Of a DNA stretch of 53,052 nt, positions 40,631-46,866 are shown in pieces. Origin of the DNA: a virus; IMG/VR virus record IMGVR_UViG_3300042563_000301, positions 1 through 53,052 of that record; one strand, written 5' to 3'. The translations under genes were made by a program, and so were the position numbers. The number at the start of each line of letters is the position of its first letter. Position 1 is the stretch's first letter. Below the pieces are notes generated by a model that was given only the letters and a program-made list of their open reading frames with translations, was not told where the DNA came from and searched no databases.

Positions 40631-40945
40631 ATGCGAATAAAACCTAACGAAAGTATTGCTGATTGGGCCAAAAGAGTCCAACAATACGAGTACGGCTACG
40701 CACTACAGCAAGTGGCCAAAGGTCAAGATGTAAATTTGGTTATGGAAGCAATGTCTGCTAGGATTGTTCAAAAAATGATACATCCCATGGTAAAAGCCTT
40801 ACAAACTGGTACAGAAATTAGTCCTGAAGAGTTTGAAAAACATAAAACTCAGTATAACGAAGCTTATGCCAAACGCAGTCCCGTTGCTGACCACGTGGTT
40901 GATGACTCAGACGAGACTGATCAACTGGGTAACACCAAAGACTAA
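40631..40945 (+). CDS. HemA-dimerisation-like small phage protein
   Basis: A 104-residue protein (MRIKPNESIADWAKRVQQYE, VMEAMSARIVQKMIHPMVKA). The second segment resembles the C-terminal dimerisation helix of glutamyl-tRNA reductase. Proteins like this in marine T4-like phages are sometimes labelled glutamyl-tRNA reductase, although the catalytic domain is absent here. It cannot make glutamate semialdehyde itself; interference with host HemA or an unrelated helical role is possible. It lies alone on the plus strand with a perfect sigma70 promoter and no ribosome site, so early leaderless expression is predicted. Its last 39 bases overlap a convergent gene. Confidence 0.8.
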   Translation: MRIKPNESIADWAKRVQQYEYGYALQQVAKGQDVNLVMEAMSARIVQKMIHPMVKALQTGTEISPEEFEKHKTQYNEAYAKRSPVADHVVDDSDETDQLGNTKD

Positions 40946-41137
40946 CATCTGCTTAGATTCCAAGCTATCTGCTTCTGCTTCCAAAGCGTCAGTTCTAACC
41001 AAGTCTTCCAGTATGGCTCGATATTCATCTGTGCTCACTTGTCCTGCTTGGTGTGCCGCTACTAATTGTAACGCATACTGAGCACGTTGGGCAGCAGGAC
41101 TGTTGCCTGCGGCCAATTGTTGTAACGCTTGAGTCAT
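40907..41137 (-). CDS. Small helical phage protein
   Basis: A 76-residue protein (MTQALQQLAAGNSPAAQRAQ, STDEYRAILEDLVRTDALEA). The pattern suggests two or three amphipathic helices, as in virion hinge or chaperone proteins, but no family is recognised. Its ATG overlaps the stop of the lipoprotein gene (TAATG), which supports real translation. The 3' end runs into the opposite-strand HemA-like gene. Confidence 0.68.
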   Translation of the reverse strand: MTQALQQLAAGNSPAAQRAQYALQLVAAHQAGQVSTDEYRAILEDLVRTDALEAEADSLESKQMLVFGVTQLISLV

Positions 41138-41523
41138 TAGAATCTCCCTTGTACGGTTTTGGCAGCGATATCAGCCTGCTGTATCATCAGCTTCTTCTTG
41201 ATGTCGCAATAGATAGCACTGACTGGTTGCGGCCTGTCTGAGAACTCTTTAACAGTGGATCGCATGGTGTCCAACAACTTGTTGACATCTTTAGTATCTT
41301 TGCTTTCACTGTACAATTGAAACCATTGTAAGTTGGTTGTGATAGCTTTTAGCTGTGCTGTTTGATCCTGCTTACAATCAAAGTTATGTGTTTGTTGTCT
41401 AAGATCCGTTACCACTTTAGCTTGGTTAACATCCCAACGACTGGGAATCCAATCCTTAACAGATTGAACTGTTGAGCAACCTTGTAATAAAACTATCGCT
41501 GATAAAATTACAAGATGTTTCAT
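41137..41523 (-). CDS. Small outer-membrane-type lipoprotein
   Basis: The ATG at 41521-41523 gives 128 residues starting MKHLVILSAIVLLQGCSTVQ: a short lipoprotein signal with the lipobox LQGC. A start 20 codons earlier would overlap the nuclease gene and bury the signal. The mature part has two Cys (NFDCKQD and IYCDIKKK) and is helical. The second residue after the lipid Cys is Thr, not an inner-membrane Asp, so outer-membrane sorting is expected. It sits one base after the secreted thermonuclease. Spanin-like or surface-exclusion roles are both possible. Confidence 0.78.
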   Translation of the reverse strand: MKHLVILSAIVLLQGCSTVQSVKDWIPSRWDVNQAKVVTDLRQQTHNFDCKQDQTAQLKAITTNLQWFQLYSESKDTKDVNKLLDTMRSTVKEFSDRPQPVSAIYCDIKKKLMIQQADIAAKTVQGRF

Positions 41524-41524
41524 G

Positions 41525-41965
41525 TCAGTTACACCAGCTTTGTTTAGCTTCGCCGTAATACTCGCGGGCAAACCCGTTAGCAATTAACTGAGCACGTAAG
41601 CTCTTACCATTTAGAATGAGGTCGCCCAGTACACGGCCACCGAACTTATCCCAACTGTATAAAATGACTTGTCGCTGTTGGCTGGCGTTAATGAGACCTT
41701 TAGTGAAAGCGCTAGCGGCTTCGCCACGAGACTTTTCGCTGTCGCATTGACCTCTAAATCCTTTTTCCGGAGTATCGACGCCATAGACTCGTACCGCAAG
41801 TTCGGGCTTAAGGGGCAAGGGTAGAAAGGGTGCGGCGATAACAACTGTATCGCCATCCGTTACTCTGATAATTTGTGCGTCATATGTCACGCCCTGTGGT
41901 GTTTTTTGTGCTAGGGCAGGAATTGCTGCAATTGCTAATAATAGAGATAGTAATAGTTTTTTCAT
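41525..41965 (-). CDS. Secreted thermonuclease (staphylococcal nuclease homologue)
   Basis: A 146-residue protein with a cleavable signal peptide (MKKLLLSLLLAIAAIPALAQ, cut after ALA). The SNase core follows: RVTDGDTVVI (calcium-binding Asp37/Asp39/Thr40), VRVYGVDTPEKG with Arg59 and Glu67, and DKFGGRVLGDLILNGKSL with Arg111. These match the catalytic Arg35, Glu43 and Arg87 of the staphylococcal enzyme. It should cut DNA and RNA in the periplasm or outside the cell. The late-type motif ends 6 bases before the ATG with no ribosome site. The downstream lipoprotein follows after one base. Confidence 0.93.
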   Translation of the reverse strand: MKKLLLSLLLAIAAIPALAQKTPQGVTYDAQIIRVTDGDTVVIAAPFLPLPLKPELAVRVYGVDTPEKGFRGQCDSEKSRGEAASAFTKGLINASQQRQVILYSWDKFGGRVLGDLILNGKSLRAQLIANGFAREYYGEAKQSWCN

Positions 41966-41971
41966 AATTTG

Positions 41972-41978
41972 TATTTAA
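41972..41978 (-). promoter_or_regulatory. T4-type late promoter motif (TTAAATA), leaderless type
   Basis: TTAAATA with 6 bases to the ATG of the thermonuclease; transcription should start within a base or two of the start codon. Confidence 0.5.
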
Positions 41979-41996
41979 GTCAGTGTTGATATTTCG

Positions 41997-43301
41997 TTAT
42001 CTTGGAGGTTCTTCATCAGGTGGGGGAGTTGGATCTGCTGCGATGTAGGTTATGGTGCCTATCATGACATAGTCTTGATCTGGGAAAGTAAGGTTAGTTT
42101 CATTCAGTAGTGCGATATAGGCACTGGGACCTGAAGCCAAGCCATGCCAATACAGATCTACCTTGGTACTGCCACCTAATACCTTGCCAGACACATGTGT
42201 TGGTGTAAGACCAAACTCAAAATAATCCAACACAAGATTGCCTATGTGTTCTGACACGCCTGCTCCTCCTGTGGTGTCAAAGGCTGTGAATGGTAGATCT
42301 ATCAGCTGTATTGAAGTAGGTATAGCAATGGTGTGTGCGCTGACTTGTATGGTAAAATAGCAGGTCACATGCTTGCCAGTTTTCACATAACGGCCTTCTT
42401 GTTTGGCATAGGTAAAAGAGCCAAAACCTGTGTTGGTTTTTAATGCGGGAGTCCATGTGCCCAACAGTTGGGTAATGCCAGTGATAGTAACATCGGCCAC
42501 ACCAGCATTATAAACTGCTGACACTGTGTCGCCAATGAAATTAATTGCTGTAACTGGCAGGCTCAAAGACAAGCCTTCGTCTTTGACTATGATGGTGTTG
42601 CTGGCCGCTGCTGCTGGAATGGTCACTGTGACGTCATTGGACATGGATACTGTGGCAGTGACTCCTGCACCCACAAAATTAATCATATTTGGATGACTGG
42701 TCAACACAGAATTTTCATCTCTAATTTCTATGCCTCTAACTTTTACCTCTACATTACCTGGAGTAGGCACTGTGGCAATGACACCTGGGCCAACAAAGTC
42801 CAAGGTAGAAACAGCAGTGCTTAAAGTTGTGCCTTCGTCTTTGGCCGCGATGGTGTTGCTGGCTGCGGCAGCTGCTGGAATGGTCACTGTGACCACATTT
42901 CCCACAGCAGTGGCAGTGACTCCTGCGCCAACAAAATTCATGCTGTTGGCTGTAGCCGCAACAATGGAGCCTTCGTCACTGACTGCGACTCCAGCAATGC
43001 CGCCTGGAATGGTCACATCCACATCACCAGTAAGTGGATTGCCCACTGTGGCTGTGACTCCTGCACCTATAAAGTTAAGGCTGCTGGCAGCAGCAGTCAA
43101 AATAAGATTTTCATCTTTGACCAATATGATACCACTGCCGCCACCGCCGCCCAGTATGATTATGCCACCAGGAGTTACTCCGTCACCTATACGCAGAGTG
43201 TGCGTGACTTTGTCATACCAAATTCTATCTTCTTGACCTATTCTGGTGGATCCGTCGCCGTAGTTGCGTCTACCTGAAAAAATATCTTGTGTAAACGGCA
43301 T
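41997..43301 (-). CDS. Tail fibre with five internal repeats and receptor-binding-type tip
   Basis: A 434-residue protein. The N-terminal 50 residues (DRIWYDKVTHTLRIGDGVTP) are the fibre attachment module seen in three other genes here. Five repeats of about 45 residues follow, each with VKDEGxxLS, then (I/L)NFVGAGVTATV and VTVTIP. The C-terminal 150 residues begin LLGTWTPALKTNTGFGSFTY, then KQEGRYVKTGKHVTCYFTI: a common tip domain of phage fibres and tailspikes, probably the receptor-binding part. It lies 11 bases after the 112-residue gene. Confidence 0.85.
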   Translation of the reverse strand: MPFTQDIFSGRRNYGDGSTRIGQEDRIWYDKVTHTLRIGDGVTPGGIIILGGGGGSGIILVKDENLILTAAASSLNFIGAGVTATVGNPLTGDVDVTIPGGIAGVAVSDEGSIVAATANSMNFVGAGVTATAVGNVVTVTIPAAAAASNTIAAKDEGTTLSTAVSTLDFVGPGVIATVPTPGNVEVKVRGIEIRDENSVLTSHPNMINFVGAGVTATVSMSNDVTVTIPAAAASNTIIVKDEGLSLSLPVTAINFIGDTVSAVYNAGVADVTITGITQLLGTWTPALKTNTGFGSFTYAKQEGRYVKTGKHVTCYFTIQVSAHTIAIPTSIQLIDLPFTAFDTTGGAGVSEHIGNLVLDYFEFGLTPTHVSGKVLGGSTKVDLYWHGLASGPSAYIALLNETNLTFPDQDYVMIGTITYIAADPTPPPDEEPPR

Positions 43302-43311
43302 GGTTTATTCC

Positions 43312-43650
43312 TTAGCCAAGTGGGTCTTCGTTGTCAGTTTCGTGTTGCATCACGGCCTTGATTCCTGTGAGTTTTTTGATGTCTTGTAACTCATCTGTTT
43401 CTTCATCATAAAAACTGTCAACCCCTGCTGATTTTTTTAAAATTTCCAACTTGGCCTGTAAAGGAGGAAGTAGAACAGGACTAGGATCTAATTCAACATC
43501 GCCGTTAGCTGAATCGGCGCCGTCATCTACATCTTGTTGAAAGTGATCGTCAGTTGGGGCAGTGTTTCTTGGACGAGTTGTGTCATCGCCGCCTTGAGCG
43601 TTACCGTCCAGCTCGTCTGCTAGATTGCGTAGTATGTCTGCCATTTTCAT
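43312..43650 (-). CDS. Acidic phage protein, paralogue of the 40294-40563 gene
   Basis: The ATG with AGGA 8 bases upstream gives 112 residues (MKMADILRNLADELDGNAQG); a TTG two codons earlier is rejected. The protein is rich in Asp, Glu and Thr, with DPSPVLLPPLQAKLEILKKS shared with the smaller paralogue. Two late motifs precede it, at 43672 and 43737. No domain is known. It lies directly upstream of the five-repeat fibre and may have a virion role. Confidence 0.72.
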   Translation of the reverse strand: MKMADILRNLADELDGNAQGGDDTTRPRNTAPTDDHFQQDVDDGADSANGDVELDPSPVLLPPLQAKLEILKKSAGVDSFYDEETDELQDIKKLTGIKAVMQHETDNEDPLG

Positions 43651-43671
43651 ATACAATATCCTATTAACTAA

Positions 43672-43679
43672 TATTTATC
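43672..43679 (-). promoter_or_regulatory. T4-type late promoter motif (GATAAATA)
   Basis: GATAAATA 22 bases before the 112-residue gene; its leader keeps AGGA. It is the proximal of two tandem late sites. Confidence 0.62.
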
Positions 43680-43736
43680 ACTGGGTCACGGTTTCCACTG
43701 TAGAAATTTTTTCGTATTAGTGCTATAAACTGCTAA

Positions 43737-43743
43737 TATTTAG
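43737..43743 (-). promoter_or_regulatory. T4-type late promoter motif (CTAAATA)
   Basis: CTAAATA directly downstream of a terminator, distal of two tandem sites serving the 112-residue gene and the five-repeat fibre. Confidence 0.5.
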
Positions 43744-43747
43744 TCAT

Positions 43748-43770
43748 AAAAATAGGACCTTTCGATCCTA
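43748..43770 (-). terminator. Rho-independent terminator
   Basis: Minus strand TAGGATC, GAAA tetraloop, GGTCCTA (one G-U pair), then TTTTT. It ends the GT2/phosphoesterase unit. The rest of 43657-43818 holds two late motifs and no gene. Confidence 0.85.
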
Positions 43771-43818
43771 CTGCTGACTATTTGTCCTATTGTACGCCGT
43801 CAGCCCGGCGAGTAATAA

Positions 43819-44529
43819 TTAACTCCAATACTTAGATGAATCTAACTTGTCCCAGTATGCTTTATTATTGCGATTGACAAAGTTCTTAACTAGATACTTG
43901 GCCATGCCCATGTAGCCCATCTTCTTGAATCTGCGGCTGTCTTGGCCAAAGTGATGACGAATGATTCTAAACTTTTTAGGACTGTATTTGCGGCTCAAGA
44001 AGAAGTCCTCGCTGGTTGAAAACTGTTCAGGAAAGCCACCAAATTCTTCAAAACGGTCTCTACGTGTCAGCATGAATGCTCCCACAGCAAATGGTGAGAA
44101 GAATTTCAATGCGTGGTTTATAGTGTTAAAAATAACAAAACCAATCTTGGCTCTTGGATCCCGATCATAGCATTTGATTTTTAACCCTATGAGATCCAAG
44201 TTCTTTGATTCCATTGTGTTAACAGCATCATGAATCACAGTATCTTTAAAGAAACGCACGTCAGCATCGATGAACAGAATGTAGGGCGTAGTGACTAGAC
44301 GTGCTCCATTATTCTTAGCCAATGACACAGGGCCGCCGTCAATAACTTCAACATTCAGTTCACCTTTCATTATTTCTATAACTTCACGGGTGTTGTCAGT
44401 TGAGCAGTCAGCAATGATAATTCTAGTATCTCCTATAGACTGTTGGCGTAAGTGCATTAATAAGTGAGCAATGTAGTTTTCCTCATTCTTACAGGGCACA
44501 ACAATAGTAATTTTATCATTGAGATTCAT
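43819..44529 (-). CDS. GT2-family glycosyltransferase
   Basis: A 236-residue GT-A enzyme. ITIVVPCKNEENYIAHLLMH starts the nucleotide-sugar fold, ADCSTDNTREV follows, and FIDADVRFFKD holds the metal-binding DAD (Asp88, Asp90). RRDRFEEFGGFPEQFSTSED matches the acceptor-side ED motif of GT2 enzymes. The basic end (RRFKKMGYMGMAKYLVKNF) may contact the membrane. It transfers a sugar to an unknown acceptor. It overlaps the LpxH-like gene by 14 bases, so the two are probably used together in surface glycan or lipid modification. Confidence 0.92.
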   Translation of the reverse strand: MNLNDKITIVVPCKNEENYIAHLLMHLRQQSIGDTRIIIADCSTDNTREVIEIMKGELNVEVIDGGPVSLAKNNGARLVTTPYILFIDADVRFFKDTVIHDAVNTMESKNLDLIGLKIKCYDRDPRAKIGFVIFNTINHALKFFSPFAVGAFMLTRRDRFEEFGGFPEQFSTSEDFFLSRKYSPKKFRIIRHHFGQDSRRFKKMGYMGMAKYLVKNFVNRNNKAYWDKLDSSKYWS

Positions 44530-45280
44530 GATTGTCTTTCTCCTTGGTCCAAGTTATGATTTCCCAGCGACCACTGTGGTGTTCTACCAATGCGGTACAC
44601 GACTCAACCCAGTCGCCATCATTCATATAAGTTACACCGTTAATCTCTTTGATCTCTGCGTGATGTATGTGTCCACATATAACGCCATCAAAGCCACGCT
44701 TCTTACAGTAGTTGGCCAAATTTTCTTCAAACTTGAACACAAAGTCTACTGCTTTTTTAACCTTGTACTTAAGATAACGGCTAAGGCTAAAGTACCCAAA
44801 ACCCATACGGCGACGAATCCAATTAAACTTATTGTTGAGTGTAAGAATAAAGTCATATGCTCGATCTCCCAGGAATGCTATCCATGGTGCAAGACGAGTA
44901 ATACCGTCGAACAAATCTCCGTGTACTACCAAATAGTGTTTGCCATCTGCACCTATGTGTTCTGTTTGATTTTGTATTTCAATGAGACCAAACGAAAAAC
45001 CATAAGGTATCATTGGTCTTAAAAACTCGTCATGATTGCCTGCTACATAAACAACTCTAGTACCACGCTTGGCATGCCCTAGTACTCTACGAACAACATT
45101 GGTATGGCTCTGTTTCCAACGCCATTTGTTTTGTTGTATCTTCCAGGCATCTATTATATCGCCTACTAGATATAATGTATCACAACTGTTGTGTTTGAGG
45201 AAGTTGTTGAGCTTGTCCGCTTGACAGTCTTTGGTTCCGAGATGTACATCACTAACAAAGATCGAGCGGTATGTCTTCAT
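44516..45280 (-). CDS. LpxH-like metallophosphoesterase (UDP-2,3-diacylglucosamine hydrolase family)
   Basis: A 254-residue two-metal phosphoesterase with all ligands visible: SDVHLG (Asp11, His13), GDIIDAW (Asp41), AGNHDEFL (Asn82, His83), VHGDLFD (His120) and CGHIHHAEI (His204, His206). LGDRAYDFILTLNNKFNWIR, RRMGFGYFSLSRYLKYKVK and NDGDWVESCTALVEH identify the wider LpxH-related family found near glycosyltransferases in proteobacteria. It may hydrolyse a UDP-lipid or other pyrophosphate rather than serve as the housekeeping LpxH. The late-type motif lies 6 bases before the ATG. It is coupled to the downstream GT2 gene. Confidence 0.92.
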   Translation of the reverse strand: MKTYRSIFVSDVHLGTKDCQADKLNNFLKHNSCDTLYLVGDIIDAWKIQQNKWRWKQSHTNVVRRVLGHAKRGTRVVYVAGNHDEFLRPMIPYGFSFGLIEIQNQTEHIGADGKHYLVVHGDLFDGITRLAPWIAFLGDRAYDFILTLNNKFNWIRRRMGFGYFSLSRYLKYKVKKAVDFVFKFEENLANYCKKRGFDGVICGHIHHAEIKEINGVTYMNDGDWVESCTALVEHHSGRWEIITWTKEKDNHESQ

Positions 45281-45286
45281 ATACCA

Positions 45287-45293
45287 TATTTAC
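45287..45293 (-). promoter_or_regulatory. T4-type late promoter motif (GTAAATA), leaderless type
   Basis: GTAAATA with 6 bases to the ATG of the LpxH-like gene and no ribosome site between. Confidence 0.5.
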
Positions 45294-45323
45294 CGCCTAA
45301 TCGATTACAATAAGATTACAAAG

Positions 45324-45743
45324 TTAAAAACTGTTATTGAACCAGCCTATCTTTCGGCCGTTGGTTATGCGTTTGTCATGTTCTTCCACACTGCTGGGAT
45401 AACGCCAAGCCCATACAGCAACCATGGCCATGAAGATGCCTGTGTAAACAACACCTCGCATTGGCACACTGCCAAAGTACATGATTGCGAGACTCACACT
45501 CATACTGGCCAACATGAAAAACTTTAGTTTTAAGGGGAACACACGTTTCTGTCCCCAGTTGGTTATGAACGGGCCGAAGGTTTTGTGATTCATAATCCAT
45601 GCGTGCATACGGGGACTACTCTTGGCAAAGCAATAGGCTGAGAACACCACAAAAGGACTATAGGGGATGCCAGGTGTGACAACCCCTATGTAGGCAAAAC
45701 CCAAACTGACAAAACCTAAAACTTTCCAAAGAAACTGTTTCAA
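45324..45743 (-). CDS. DUF454/YbaN-type inner-membrane protein
   Basis: The best start is a TTG overlapping the upstream stop (TTGA), with GGAG 8 bases before it, giving 139 residues. The family pattern is clear: LGFVSLGFAYIGVVTPGIPY, SPFVVFSAYCFAKSSPRMHA, then IMNHKTFGPFITNWGQKR. Three or four hydrophobic segments are expected (residues 10-45 and 75-110). In bacteria such proteins sit in the inner membrane with unknown function. It lies in a two-gene unit behind an HNH nuclease and may alter the host membrane or be a passenger from a host genome. Confidence 0.88.
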   Translation of the reverse strand: MKQFLWKVLGFVSLGFAYIGVVTPGIPYSPFVVFSAYCFAKSSPRMHAWIMNHKTFGPFITNWGQKRVFPLKLKFFMLASMSVSLAIMYFGSVPMRGVVYTGIFMAMVAVWAWRYPSSVEEHDKRITNGRKIGWFNNSF

Positions 45744-46252
45744 GCTAGGTACTCCAACCAACTTTCGTGTTTGACGTTGAACGGCAACTTCTTGCGCTTG
45801 TTGACCAGTTCATAGAAGTCTGGCTTGTATGGCTTGTATCTAGGCTTCATCTTGGTACTGGCGCCTTTGTTGGCATTACAAGTTCCGCAGGCCGTGACAG
45901 TGTTATCAAAGGTTGTTTTACCACCCTTGCTCACGGGTATAACGTGATCCAAAGTACAGTCTTTCTTCTGTAAGTGTTTTTCACAGTAGGCGCAAACATA
46001 TGAGTCGCGTAGGTACACGTTGCTTCTAGAGAATCTAACAGTGGACTTGGCTTTCATGTAATCTCTCAACATGATGATGCTAGGCACAGGAGTTTCCCAA
46101 TTGGCACTGTGTACGATCCAGTTGTCATGCCATGCTAGTACATGGGCCTTGTCTAAGACCATGTATCTAATGGCTTCCTGCCAGTCCACTGTAGAAATTG
46201 GCAGAAAGCTGACTGGTGCGCCATCGGCGTTAAGTACGAGCGTATCTGACAT
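45740..46252 (-). CDS. HNH endonuclease
   Basis: A 170-residue protein. The N-terminal 75 residues (LVLNADGAPVSFLPISTVDW) match the lead domain of phage and cyanobacterial HNH proteins. The HNH core is VCAYCEKHLQKKDCTLDHVI (zinc pair Cys87/Cys90; catalytic Asp102-His103), PVSKGGKTTFDNTVTACGTC (second zinc pair Cys122/Cys125) and NANKG. It may be a homing-type nuclease or help in DNA packaging or host DNA degradation. It has a sigma70-like promoter that overlaps the stop of the YqgE gene, and it is coupled to the DUF454 gene. Confidence 0.92.
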   Translation of the reverse strand: MSDTLVLNADGAPVSFLPISTVDWQEAIRYMVLDKAHVLAWHDNWIVHSANWETPVPSIIMLRDYMKAKSTVRFSRSNVYLRDSYVCAYCEKHLQKKDCTLDHVIPVSKGGKTTFDNTVTACGTCNANKGASTKMKPRYKPYKPDFYELVNKRKKLPFNVKHESWLEYLA

Positions 46253-46285
46253 TTTGAATATCCATTAAGTTGTTGCGAATACTGT

Positions 46286-46314
46286 ATTATACAGTCTTCT
46301 TTGTATTTAATCAA
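46286..46314 (-). promoter_or_regulatory. sigma70-like promoter
   Basis: TTGATT (46309-46314), 17-base spacer, TATAAT (46286-46291), leaving a leader of about 27 bases before the HNH gene. Confidence 0.65.
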
Positions 46315-46855
46315 GTATTGATTGTGCGAATTCGGATCCTGAATGCTCAATTGATTCGGTCCATTGTGTTTGGCTGTTCAAACCAAATACCAGTTCATGA
46401 TTAGCTGTGGCTATTAGCCAACTGCTGTCATGTCTATAAGGCGGATTACCCTGTAGTTCATTTTCCAATTGATCCGCTGTCCATCCGCATAGTCCCACGA
46501 ATATGCGCCAACGTTTTGGCACATTGCCCATGGCCAAATTGTTTAATATGTCAGCACTTGAACTTAGGCTGAATTGTTCATTTACTCTTAGTGTGTTGGC
46601 ACAACTCCATTCACTGCTGTGAAGCATGGTGAATGCTTTGACATTGACTGGGCCGCCCACATGTACAAAACCTTTAACATCCAAGTTCACATTGTGTTGG
46701 CTAGCAAACTCTGATACAGACATTTGACTTGGCTTGTTAAGTACCAGGCCAACTGCTCCACGGCCACTATGCTCTGTTAAAAATATAGTAGATTTTTCCC
46801 AGAAGTTTCCACGTACCTTGGGAGGCGCGATTAATAAATTACCTGTTAAGTTCAT
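46307..46855 (-). CDS. YqgE/AlgH family protein (UPF0301)
   Basis: The ATG at 46853-46855 gives 182 residues (MNLTGNLLIAPPKVRGNFWE); a longer reading frame upstream only overlaps the lysin gene. Family signatures: FLTEHSGRGAVGLVLNKPSQ, VHVGGPVNVKAFTMLHS and FVGLCGWTADQLENELQGN. YqgE proteins are cytoplasmic, conserved in proteobacteria and of uncertain function (AlgH was linked to alginate regulation). I do not recall one as a usual phage gene. The late-type motif ends 4 bases before the ATG, so the message should be leaderless. It lies between the lysin and HNH genes. Confidence 0.9.
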   Translation of the reverse strand: MNLTGNLLIAPPKVRGNFWEKSTIFLTEHSGRGAVGLVLNKPSQMSVSEFASQHNVNLDVKGFVHVGGPVNVKAFTMLHSSEWSCANTLRVNEQFSLSSSADILNNLAMGNVPKRWRIFVGLCGWTADQLENELQGNPPYRHDSSWLIATANHELVFGLNSQTQWTESIEHSGSEFAQSILD

Positions 46856-46859
46856 GGAA

Positions 46860-46866
46860 TATTTAA
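46860..46866 (-). promoter_or_regulatory. T4-type late promoter motif (TTAAATA), leaderless type
   Basis: TTAAATA with 4 bases to the YqgE start; it overlaps the lysin stop codon. Confidence 0.48.

Noticed and set aside
40631-40945. Full glutamyl-tRNA reductase (hemA)
   Set aside because: Only a helix resembling the dimerisation region is present; the catalytic and NADPH-binding domains are missing.
45740-46252. HNH gene as part of an intron or inserted homing element
   Set aside because: Neighbouring genes are intact and no intron-like flanks are visible; it is listed as a free-standing HNH gene.
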